A stretch of DNA of 64,000 nt, from the NCBI GenBank assembly GCA_019279435.1, contig JAAALK010000082.1:82308989-82372988 (forward strand), in the 5' to 3' direction. A program made the position numbers and the translations under genes. The stretch's first letter is position 1. Each line of letters starts with the position of its first letter. The DNA is from Zizania palustris (lineage: Eukaryota > Streptophyta > Magnoliopsida > Poales > Poaceae). The notes under the pieces were generated by a model, which worked only from the letters and a program-made list of their open reading frames with translations, had not been told where the DNA came from and made no database searches. This document shows positions 54,084-64,000 of the stretch, piece after piece.

Positions 54084-55982
54084 TGTTGGACCGGAAACGG
54101 TGACCAGAGGGGGGGTGAATGGGAGCTTTTAAAATTTCGGGCTAAAAGCTAGCCTTCGGTTTTAGTTCTTGGCTTTTAAAAGTTCGAAGCCAAGAAGACT
54201 TCGCTCCACTAACAACCCTCGAAAATCTACTCTGCTAAGTCAGTGCAGGCTCCGCACACCGGGTGCTTCGAGCAGGCTTCGCACTTCACCCTTCGCAGAA
54301 GTGGACACCTCACTGAGGACTTCGACCAAGTACTTGGCAGCAGCAACTGGTGCTGGGCTTCATACACGAAGGTCTAAACGCACACTAATAGACTTCTCTA
54401 GGGGCTTCGACACAAGAAGCAAAACGGGCTTCGATCAGGGCTTCGCTAGTAAGCAGTGAGGTCTAGCATCAAGTTACACAGTGCGACAGCACACTGAAAA
54501 ACACACTTCGCACAAAGACACCCTTCGCCTAGACAGGCTTCGGCGCACTACAACTAGCGAGGTATGTAACGCGAGCTCAAGCAAAAAGCACACAGAAGCA
54601 GGGCTTCGCCGCTTGAACAAGGAACACAATAAAATTGAACTCTGGATGAATACAACGAAGTGTGTGGCTACAGGAGCTCAACAGTAAATGCTCAAAGTGT
54701 TAAATGTTACCTACCGAGCCCCCATATTTATAGCCCACAGTTCACCCAAAGGAATTGACTACTTTACCCCTAGGGTTTACATTGGTTTTGTCTCTACAGA
54801 ACTAAGGGGTACAAAAGGTAGTCAACTTTATTGGAGGCTTCTCTGTCAGCCTTTGCAGAGGGGACAGCGCCAGCTTTTTGCAGAGCAGACACTATCAGAC
54901 TTGCAGCCTTTGACCTTTCCGAAGCCCCCCTTCGCACGCGAGGGGTGCGGTAGCTTCGGTGAGAAGCCTTTAGCCAGATGGCCTTTGCTTCACCGAAGTC
55001 AGCCTCCGATACAGTGACGGTTTTGAGCCGAAGCCGTCAAAGCCCTTGGGCCTTCGCACCAACACCTCCGGAGTGGATCACCATGGCTTCGCAGATTCGC
55101 CCAGCTCGAACTCCATCAGTCCGTGTACCGAAGCCATGCAGGCCGAAGTACCACAAGACAACCACACTCCGAAGCCCCACCTTCGGAGTTCCACCCTTCG
55201 AAGTCCCTCCTGCGTCCAAGGCCTCCGCACGAAGCATTCCATGAGCACTTCGTCGCAGTGTCTCTCCCCGAGCACACTCCTCGACGAGCCTCACCCGGAC
55301 CATGCCTTCGATGCACCTCGACTTCTGAGACCTTCGTCGGGCACCTTCGAATGTCTCCCTCTGGAGCACACATCGAACACCTTGCCTCCGCAGAGGACTT
55401 GATCCATCCTACTCCGAAGTCACTCCATCCGGAGTACCTTCGAAGTGCCTCACCTCCGAGGACTTTGTCTCGGAGCACCTTCAGCCGGAGCCACGCTCCG
55501 CACTCTCTGCCTTCACCTGGAACGCCTCGACCCGAGGACCAACCCGGACCACCTTCGCAACCACCGTGACGGAGCTCCCCGCTCCCCTGGCATCAAGCCT
55601 CCCGCTTGACCCAGGTTCACTTGCTATGAACCATCTGTCGCCTCCAAAGTCCCTGCGCACCACAGACAAGCAGACAAGTGTATCCAGTACTCCAGAGACC
55701 TCTCCGGGTTAGCAACCTCCGGCACACACTCCGGTGTACCGCCCAAAGTACCGAAGCCTTCGGTACACACCCAGTCATCGTGTACTGTCGGACCCCTCCG
55801 ACAAGCACACTACACTGCACAGCTACAGCAACCAGCCACCGAACACACTTCGGTGAAACTCCCTCCGAACATCCTTCGGAGGTACCACCTCTGAACCCCC
55901 TTCGGAGGTACCCCTTCGAACAGAGGTAAAAAGCCTGTCAATCACTCATCACAAAACACTGAAACCAACCCTTGGTTTCTCA
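54084..55982 (-). repeat. S3 5' LTR (1899 bp)
   Basis: The minus-strand start and end match the 3' LTR. About 80 bp present near 45310-45400 of the left copy are missing near 54168. TATAAATA on the minus strand at 54732-54725. The stretch around it (54688-55017) is identical to the left copy in all its codons. Confidence 0.95.
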
Positions 55983-56567
55983 GTACTCCAAGTGGGTACA
56001 CCGCTGGTTCTACGTCCGGGTAGGATTGAACTCTGGGCTTGCTGGACCTCCGTGCCACATTTGATTTCGAAGGGAGGCGACCATCGAAGCTAGCGCTGGT
56101 TCGGTGTCTGCTTGCATCTGGCTGCTCCAGATCGTCGCTCGCCAAATGAGCATGCGAGATTTGTTGGAGGAGTTCGTCGCGCTTGAGATTCCGCCACTGA
56201 AGGAAGAGTGTCCAACATCGCTCTAGAGCACTCGGGACGAATCTTCTTCGGAAGATCTCTCCAACCGGCTAGGTTACTGTTCTCCTTTCCTCCCTTCAAG
56301 CTTCGCAATTCCACCACAAGGTTTGAAGGGCTAAAAAATCTAATCCTGGATGCAGGGTCGCTTGTTGCCAAGATTCCTGACGAGGTGGCCCGACTCGCCG
56401 AGAAGATTCTCGGGGCCACTACTCTGGCTGAATATAAGTGTCGGATGGAGCTCGTCGGGTCCTGGGAGCGATTCAACCACGTGTGGGACGCGCTCGAGCT
56501 TCCTCCTCCGGCCCTCTCGTAGAGGGAAGCCGTTCGCCCGCCTTCAAAGAAGAGGGTGGTGGACCTC

Positions 56568-59500
56568 TGTCATGCCCTGATTTACCGAAATCGGAACATT
56601 ATTGAATTTCCATAGAAAAACAATAATACAAGAGGTTCATCATGCGGCAATCATACATACGACAGTATTAATGGTACGCAGACCATAATTATTACATCAG
56701 AGTTGGAATAAAATAGTAATAAAAGTAAATAGCATGACAAACATCTTCAGGATTTTTGCTTGACTGGGTCGCTACTCCAGACCGTCTTCATAGTAGGCGT
56801 CCTCTGTGGTGTTCAACGGGTATGAGTACAAAAAGTACTCAACAAGCCACCGCAAATGCAATAATAATGCAATGTAATAACAAAGGAAGGATAATTGGCT
56901 AAAAGTGCGGAAAAGTACATTTTCAGTTATTGCAGTTAATGTAGTCAAGTTTTATCATGCGGAAAGTAAACATGAACAAAAATAACATCATCTAAATCGA
57001 GGAGTACGTTTTACCTCCTCGCACAACAGTCCTTACATGTCAAACCATCATGCACATACATATTCAAAGTAATCTAACTGTGGGATGTCACGCAACCCGC
57101 CCTTTACCGTGGGCTCGGCTTTTTGAAAAGATTTATGACTCTGATCAGAGATGTACTACTGTACCCACGAGGCACGCACTCATCCCAAACGAGATGACCC
57201 ATACCACGGGAACTCGTGCCAAAACCTTGGCATGAAATGCTCCAAGCGATAACCACCCGCTCTAGGTTTCGTCGGCGCGCCGGGCCGCATCCCGGCTAAC
57301 GTCGCATCCCCTTTTGCGCTACATTGGTACAAGCCACCCACAGGTGTTGCTCGACCCATCTCCAAATGGTGGCCTCGGTTTGGAACACTCCATACCGTAG
57401 TTAGGACTTACCCATTAGACTTGTGGTTAGTACGGAAGTGTATTGCAACGGATCCCTCAGACCAGTCCTTATAGTGCCCCAGGTGCTACCGACCAATGCC
57501 CTAGCTTGCACCTGGAACCCACCATGCATACACTCACAACCATAACTCATCACCAACAGAAATCCAAGGATAAGAAGTAACGGGGATCATATAGTAGAAC
57601 CATTTTACTACGACTCATTTTTATCCTATAGCAATCGTGTCAATACATTGGACACTAGCTAATATCATTAATCATGTGGTGACAAGGAGGTTAGGCGAGA
57701 TAGCATGGCTTGGGTTGCACATCAAGGTCGGGGGATCCTAAATAAATATATTGTAAGGGTTCATTTGACTAATGCATGTATAACCTATGTGTTTTAGCGA
57801 TAGTTTAATCAAACATGGGTTCAATATGCTCAAAAGATTGGTTTGGTGACTTGCCTTGTTCAGCGAAAGGCGAGGGAGGGACTTCCAGGAAGTATTCCGG
57901 CTCCTCGGTGGCGTCGTAGTCTTTCCAATATAAATAAAGTAAAATAAAATAAATACAACATCCAATCTAAACAATATAAAATCACACAATGAGCACATAG
58001 GTTTAAGTTGGTTTAATTGAATGAAAACCACGTTGTTAAGTTTCTGAAATTTGTTTTATAAATAATTTTAGAACGAATTATAATGAAAGGTGGTCCTATA
58101 TAAAAAGGGGTTTTAAATGTGAGTAGTCTCATATTAAGTTTCCTAATAAATTTTAAAATGAAAAGTTCATGTCAAATGAGTGGTTTTCAGTATATGAACA
58201 GAAAGGAATAAATATAAATTTTTACTGAAGTTTAAATGTTTGAATTTATATTTTTACCCTAAGGGCATTTGAATACCTATTTAAATAAACATAAAAAAGT
58301 CCAAAGTAACATACTGTTTTTATTGAACTAACATGTAGAGAATAAAATTATAAATTTTCTGAAATTGAAATGACAATTTTTAGAGTTCAAATGCGCCAGA
58401 TATGAATTTTTCAAGTTTTAAACAGTTTCTGGAATTTATTTCTAAATTTAAATCCCCTCGGGTCCACGGTGAGCCAGGCTCACGGTGAACCCGCGCACTG
58501 TGCGCGTGGTCCAGTCCAATCTGGACCGTTGGATCCAGATCCAACGCGCGAGGGCGAGGCGGGGCGCTTAAGTGATAACGGACGGCCACGATTAAAACGC
58601 GCGAAAGGGTACCACGTGGACGCACGAGATCGAGCGCGGGTTTTAAATGGAAATGAACGCGCGAGATTAAAACGTACCGCTTTGACCAGATCCGACGGTG
58701 CGGATTAGATCGCGCACGTCGAGCAACTAGCGCCGCTCGATCGCGATCGTGCGGTCGGGATTGAATCCGACACGGCATGGGTACTTGACCCGTGCCGGTC
58801 ATCTTCTCCGACGACGACGAGTGGACCAGGGGCCACGGTGAGCGACGGCGGTCCTAGCTAAGCCTAGAAATGGAAAGAGGATGCTACGACGGTCACGACG
58901 GTACCTTAGGTGAGGCGAGGGATCGACGGAGCGCGGTCGGCGGTGAGGGTAGACGATGGAGGGGTTCGGGTTCCTCATCGGCGATGGCGTTCCAGCGGGG
59001 TTCGACGTCGGTGAAGGGGTGGCCGAGGTCGGGGTCGTCCTTGCGGTCACGATAGTGGCGAAATAGTAGGAGTTCGCTAAAACTCGGAGTGAGGGCGTTC
59101 TGTGCGTTCTCGCAGCGTGTGAGCGTGGGGGTCGAATGCGGGGCACCAGGGGGTTTAAATAAGGTCACCAGCGGGGGCAGAGGGGGCGCAATTGGGGGAG
59201 GCCAGAGTAAACGCGGTTTTAATCACCGGCGAGCTCGTGTTGCAGGCGGATTCGTTGAATCGGGACGCGATCCGGCTGGGTTTAATGGGGGAAACGGTCA
59301 CCGGAGCGCGGGGGTTTGATTGCTAGGCTTAATTCGAGGAGAGGGGTTCGGGGGCAAGGGATCCGAGGCGAGTAATGGCGTCGGCCGGCGAGGGGGGGCG
59401 ATTTGGGGGCGGATCTCGCGGGGATGAAGGACCTGACAAGCGGGGTCCACCGGGCAGCGGGCGAGTGAGGAGGCTGACGGGTGGGGTCGGGCTCGGGCGC

Positions 59501-59886
59501 GAGAGGGGACGATTGGCGCCGACAGGTGGGGTCGGGCTGTCAGCCAGAGGCGGGCGAGGGTGATGGGCTGGGCCGGCCGGGAGAGAGAGAAAGGGAGGAG
59601 GGAGGCCCATTACTGTTTCAAAACATTTCTGAATAAAAATAATTCCAGGAAATAGATTAAAATCTTAGGGCTACTTCCAAGCTTGGTAAAAATTTATAAA
59701 AATTCTCAAAAATATATTTTGGCCTTGGGAGTTTATACAAAAATTTTCAGCTCCTGGTGTGGTCATTAACTCTATGTTGTAGTTCAAAATGGTATAGAAG
59801 GGTATTAAAAGTATTTTTAAAATAATAAATTTAAGGAAATTGAATTAATTAATATTTTTATTCCTTTGAAAATTTGGGGTGTTACA
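56568..59886 (-). repeat. 3.3-kb solo-LTR-like element, TSD ACCTC
   Basis: Plus-strand ends are TGTCATGCCCTGATTT and TTTGGGGTGTTACA, so both strands start TGTNA and then C-rich. A perfect ACCTC duplication (56563-56567 and 59887-59891) flanks it, and the antisense gene of T3 resumes on the far side. No gag or pol is present. The long LTR and TGTAACACCCC start suggest a gypsy family with 3-4 kb LTRs. Read on the minus strand it has a GC-rich part (59600-58450) with a TATTTAAA at 59161-59154, which I take as the promoter side, then AT-rich DNA. Orientation is inferred from that. Confidence 0.8.
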
Positions 59887-62497
59887 ACCTCGATGTCGGG
59901 CTGTCTCCCAGGCGGCCTTCGAAGAAGAAGACAATGAAGGGTCCGAAGAGACTCTCCCCGGCTCACTCCTCTGCCTCCCACTCCGAATGGGGATATCCCA
60001 GCGAGGGGGCGGGGACGGAGCCAAATGATTCCCTGGTGGATCCAGGCCCGACCCATCAGGACCAGCCAGTCTTCGGTGGCGCTGGAGACGTGCCAGCCCC
60101 GTTGAGTCCACAGTCACCCGCCCCGAGGGCCGGGCAAGAGGCGCCAGGCACTGGAGTGATGGCGTCTCCTAAATCCACCCCTTCGCGCGGTTTGGCATCA
60201 GAGGGGGTTTCTGCCAGCTCTCGTGGGAGCTAGGAAACCGACATCCTGGACCGAGGTGGGTTAGCCGACCGCTTGGGGGCTATCGAGGGGAGCGCCAATG
60301 TCGAGGCCGAATTGGCTACGGTGCTGGCGGGCTCCCCGATGAACTCGATGGATGACCTATTCTATCGGCCTGGCACTCCCAGACGTGTCCGGCCTTTGGA
60401 TCTCCCGGCTGAAACTGTGGACGAAGGTGCGTAACTTTACCCTAGCTCTTTGTCCTGACGCATCAATCTCTTTGGTCTTGACTCTTACTCCTCCCAAGCA
60501 GGCACTTCTGCCCGGGTCCCAGCTCCGTCCCCGGTATTCTTTGGGGGCGCTGCCGACACAAGGCCCGAAGCTCCCGTGGATGTGGCGGAGGCCCCGGGGC
60601 TAGGCAGCGAGGTGGAACCAGAGACCTCGGAGGAGACCCCGGAGGGGGCCGCTCGGGAGGCCAAAATACGACCACCCACCGACCCAAGGCGTGCGCGCTC
60701 TAGCGTGCCCCTTCTAGTCCCTTCCTGGAGGGGGGCCAAGACTTCGTGGCGAGGACTGCTCCTCTCCATGACTCCTACTTGCGCCTGAGAGGGACCGGGC
60801 TGATAGAGGAGCTTGGCCAAGTGGACGATGTTGGTCTCGGCCGGGCTATTGAGAGCGCCGCGAGTCAGGTACGCCTTTGGGACACTCTCGGACAAGCCCC
60901 TAGCCTTTTCTGCTCTAACTTGCTGTTTCATGCGCAGATAGTCGCGCTGGCGTAGGGCTCGCTAATGTCCCTACTTTTCGAGCACAGCCACCACGAGAGC
61001 AATGCTTAGGAGCTCTCCGGGTGTGCGGAGGCCGCCGAGAGGATGGTTCGGGAGCACGCGGCCAAGATCAACTGGCTCCAGGCGCTAGAGTCGGAGGTCG
61101 AGGTTATTCGCCCTCAGGCCGCTAGGGCCGAAGCACTTCATGCACAGGTCATGGAGGTTGGTGCCCTCAAGGCCCAAGTTGCCGAGCTGGAGGGGCTTCG
61201 AGCTTGATCTGCCCAAGCGGATGAGCTCGAAGCAGAAGTTAACACCTTCCGGGCCCAAGTCATAGAGGTAGAGAGGCTCCGATCCCGGGTCGAGGAGGTG
61301 GACAAACTCGAGGTGGAGGTCTTCGCGCTTCAAGCCCAGGTCTCCGAAATGGAGGAGCTCCGGGAGAAGGTGGCTGCTGCAGAAGTCCACGAAGCCTAGG
61401 TACACCAGCTCGAGCGGACCGTGGCGGACCTCCTAGCCTGGAACAAAGCGGCGACTGAGGCGCTGGCTCAGGGGGAGAAGACGGCGGCTGACACCGTGGT
61501 GTCCCTTCGAAGGGTCCTGGCATGCTTCGGCACTGGGAGTATGGCTTTTGATGTCACCCGGGAGCCCCTTTGCCACCGGCTGAAGTTCATTCAGGCCGCC
61601 GTCCAGCAGATAAGCTTCACCGTGTCAAGGTACGGGTAAGTGTTGGCCCGGGTGGCCACCCTCGGCGTTCTCCACCAATTGGAAGCTTCCGGGCGCTCTC
61701 TGCCTTCATCCTCGAGCTCTCCTCCCATCGCCTTTGGGGGGAGCCATCTTCTTTCCCCCAGCCCGGTGGTGGCGCAGTCCTAGAGGGCCCTCCAGGCGAC
61801 TTGGCAGGCTGAGGGCCCTGACACAGTCAAGGCCTGGATAGATGAGGCCCTTCGCTCGAGCCAGCCTTCGTCCTCCTCGAAGCCCCCGGCCGCAGCGCCC
61901 CAACCGGACATGAAGGTGTAGTCTCCTTAGGGCCTTAGTATCGCGACTCCTATAATAGATAGGAACTTGACAACTTTATTAATAAAGAGTAATTGTTTTC
62001 TGGAAATCATTTAGGGCATTCGCACCGCCTATTATTCTGACGTCGAGATTCTTGATGAGGGCGAGACCCTTCGGTGTCAATGGGCCACCTTTGAGGCTCT
62101 TAGGGCCGACCGGCCTACGCACTTCGTCATCCCTCGGAATGACGACGGACATGTTATCCCCGAGATCCTTCATGAGGTCTTGGGTTTAATCAAGGAAGAG
62201 GAAGGGAAAACTCGATCTCCCTCCTCGTCGCCTGAACCGGTGAACTGGTCCGATGTGGAGACCGAGCTCAACGAACCGCGGCTCGGAGACCAAGGTTTGC
62301 GCAGTTGGGCCCAACTCCAAGAAGATCACAAAGCCTTCTGGGCTCTAAAGAGGGAAGAGAAGAGGCGGAAGAAAAAAGAGAAGTCCAGCCGTGTGGCAAT
62401 GGAGCCACAGACCGAAGGGGGCTTTAAGGGCCCGGACAACCTTTCAGACCGAAAAGGCTTCCGATTCCTGCTTGGCTTAGATGACGAATTTTCCTAG

Positions 62498-62633
62498 TCT
62501 TATTCCCCGGCTTGATTTTGTAACAGATGATATTTACGCTCTATGTATGATGTATCTAATGAAGCCTTACTTGCGGCACTTGCGAATCTCTGCCCACTCC
62601 TCCCCCCTCCTTCGCGGGTAGACGACTTGTCGA
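62498..62633. other. T3 deletion junction
   Basis: After the antisense stop there are about 130 bp of noncoding sequence, then pol starts abruptly just past YMDDIVIKS. In T1 this interval is about 3.4 kb long and holds the tandem array and the rest of pol. Confidence 0.7.
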
Positions 62634-64000
62634 CTAGGCGCAATTCCTGTCCGTGCTTTTAATGACGATATCATCCATATAGGCTTCGATATTGCGGCCG
62701 ATCGGGTGCCCTAGGGCCTTAGATATTAATCTGGAGAAAGTGGCCCCAGCATTGTGGAGACCGAAGGGCATCCGAACATAGCAGAATACTCCTGAGGGTG
62801 TAATGAAGCTTGTCTTGACCTGATCTTCCTGCTTCAGCCAAATCAGGTGATACCCTGAATAGGCATCAAGGAAGCTGAGGAGGTCGGAACCGGCAGTAGA
62901 ATCAACCAATTGGTCGATGCGAGGCATAGGGTAGGGGTCACGGGGGCATGCTTTATTCAGAGATGTAAAATCGATACACATGCACCATTTTCCAGATGTT
63001 TTCTTCCGGACAAACACGGGGTTTGACAGCCACTCGGTATGATTAACTTCCCGGATGACCCCCACCCAAAGCAACTTCTCTATCTCAACCTTGTCAAGAT
63101 CAGCTCGTTCGATGGGTAGCTTCTGAAGCCCCTGGCGTACTAGGCGGGCTTTTGGGTTGACCGGCAGTGAATGCTCGATGATCGAGTGATCGACGCCTGG
63201 TATGTCTTTGTCGGACCATGCGAAGATGTCCAGGTCGCTGCGAATGACTTCTTCGAGCTGCTCCGACACCTCCAGCTCAAGGCCACCTCCGAATCAGATT
63301 GGGTACTCCTTCCATTCTGGACCAGGATCTTCGTGACGACCTCCCCTTTTGGAAGTGGCTTGGCCGAGGGCCCCTTCGGAGGGGCATCTCCGATGTCTGT
63401 TAGTCCAGCTTCTCCAGGGCTTCCGTGGACGCTGTGGACTTGCCTCGGCTCCAGTGGGGCTGAGTGGCCATACTTGACCCGGTGGGCCACAACTTGATCT
63501 CCCAGGACTGAGAGCACCCCCCCGGGAGTCAGCATCTTAAGGCGCAAGTAGTTGTGGTGGGCGATGGCCCCGAAGCGGTTGAGCATCCCCCTTCCGAAGA
63601 TGGCATTGTAAGCGTACGTAGCATCGACGACGTCGAAGATGATTTCCTCACTGCGGCAAAGGGGGGATTCTCTGAAGTTCACCTTCATCCTAATCTGGCC
63701 GAGAGCATTGAGGGGTGGCCCTGCGAAGCCCTGGAGCGGCTGGGAGGCTGGGAACAGATGCTTCCAGGAAAGGCATAGCTCGTCGAAAGCCTGCACAAAA
63801 ATGATGTCAGCAGAACTTCCTCCATCGACCAAGATGTGACGCACCTCGACGCCCGCAATGTCTGCTGAGATGACAAGGGGATCAGCGTGCGGGAACTTGA
63901 CACTGGTAGCATCCTCTGCGGTAAAGGAGATTGGGACATGGGACCACTCAGGAAGTGTGGTGAAGCTCAAAGTGCCGATATGCCCAACCTCCCGGACATA
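62634..64000 (-). pseudogene. pol: T3 pol fragment: protease and first part of RT
   Basis: Enters from the right edge. Protease has ILVDGGSSADIIFVQAF (63840-63790), followed by a conserved IFGRGMLN segment. A frameshift and a TGA occur near 63290-63330. RT runs through NPVFVRKKTSGKW, FTSLNKACPRDPYPMP and MPFGLHNAGATFS to YMDDIVIKS near 62660. The rest is deleted. It is clearly homologous to T1 but at some distance. Confidence 0.92.

Larger units (their letters stand above)
45222..55982 (-). mobile_element. S3: complete SIRE-lineage copia element, TSD GTACT
   Basis: Both LTRs (45222-47199 and 54084-55982), primer site, gag, pol, 3' noncoding region and polypurine tract are present. GTACT is duplicated perfectly (45217-45221 and 55983-55987). 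Removing S3 restores the reading of the T3 antisense exon across the site. The LTRs are nearly identical over long stretches, apart from one deletion of about 80 bp in the right copy, so this is one of the youngest insertions in the window. Two UAG codons interrupt the coding region (51557-51559 and 48752-48754). Confidence 0.96.
44624..62497 (+). pseudogene. T3 antisense gene, split by S3 and a 3.3-kb insert
   Basis: The ATG at 44624 opens an exon with EVIVFEAFFDAGLGFP and LPQLSPNAMARLSIFEWAMR, then two TAG codons (near 45110). S3 interrupts it at 45217. From 55983 it continues with WVHRWFYVRVG, MSMRDLLEEFVALEIPPL (56148-56200) and LVGSWERFNHVWDALELPPP (56450-56510), and is interrupted again at 56568. 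From 59892 come basic and acidic Ser/Pro-rich parts, then a coiled coil (LEVEVFALQAQVSEMEELRE, 61300-61380). The end is RFLLGLDDEFS. Introns at 60427-60501, 60869-60937 and 61916-62014 sit where T1 has introns. Stops near 60231, 61207, 61399 and 61637 show decay. Confidence 0.85.
43407..64000 (-). mobile_element. T3: Tat element with large nested insertions, right end beyond window
   Basis: 3' LTR (43407-43988), polypurine tract (GAGGGGCTAC), antisense gene (44624-62497) and a pol fragment (62634 to the edge) in minus direction. S3 and a 3.3-kb element are nested in the antisense gene. Between the antisense stop and pol, the C-terminal RT, both RNase H domains, integrase and any tandem array are missing, so T3 has a large internal deletion near 62640. 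Gag and the 5' LTR would lie right of the window. Confidence 0.87.

Noticed and set aside
58380..59610. GC-rich block resembling a host gene promoter and first exon
   Set aside because: It lies entirely within the ACCTC-flanked 3.3-kb element, and no continuing exons were found.

Overview
The window looks like plant nuclear DNA, most likely from a grass. It consists almost entirely of nested LTR retrotransposons, and I found no convincing host gene, rRNA, tRNA or CRISPR. The grass call is inference. It rests on the mix of families, which resemble the Tat-lineage Ty3/gypsy elements (RIRE2, Grande and Cinful type), the SIRE-lineage Ty1/copia elements (Opie and Ji type) and the CRM-like chromoviruses known from grasses. 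I cannot name a species.

Layout, left to right. T1 (minus strand, 1-9998) is a Tat element cut by the window start. It has an uninterrupted 1798-codon gag-pol, a 60-bp tandem array, and a spliced gene on the opposite strand (2-3113). A chromovirus LTR stub (9999-10039) and the 3' end of another Tat element, T0 (10040-10954), follow. S1 (plus, 10955-25485) is a 5'-truncated SIRE element. It carries a nested Tat element T4 (13579-18856, TSD GGGAT), a nested SIRE solo LTR (19652-21629, TSD CTAGC) and a nested chromovirus (22287-24665, TSD GTAAA). After about 0.5 kb of unassigned DNA comes T2 (minus, 25997-37254), a Tat element with two LTRs, PBS and antisense gene but no gag-pol. Three LTRs lie inside it (27361-30410, 32961-33846, 35584-36417). 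S2 (plus, 37385-43330) is a decayed SIRE body without LTRs. T3 (minus, 43407 past the right edge) is a third Tat element. Its antisense gene (44624-62497) is split by a complete SIRE element S3 (45222-55982, TSD GTACT) and a 3.3-kb solo-LTR-like insert (56568-59886, TSD ACCTC).

How the parts work together. Each autonomous element encodes Gag, protease, reverse transcriptase, RNase H and integrase for its own copying. The Tat elements also carry, between pol and the 3' LTR on the opposite strand, a multi-exon gene. Its product has an N-terminal domain resembling the 'putative gypsy type transposon' family, a long coiled coil and a basic C-terminal part. Four intron positions match between T1 and T3, and T3 and T4 have TATA-like boxes upstream of this gene that are separate from the LTR promoter. 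In T1 and T2, hypervariable tandem arrays follow the antisense gene, in T1 between it and the convergent pol.

The most notable features are this spliced antisense gene, T2 as an element that kept it while losing gag-pol, the tandem arrays, and UAG codons shared by two independent SIRE copies. All boundaries and repeat calls were made by eye. Similarity statements are from reading, not from computed alignments.
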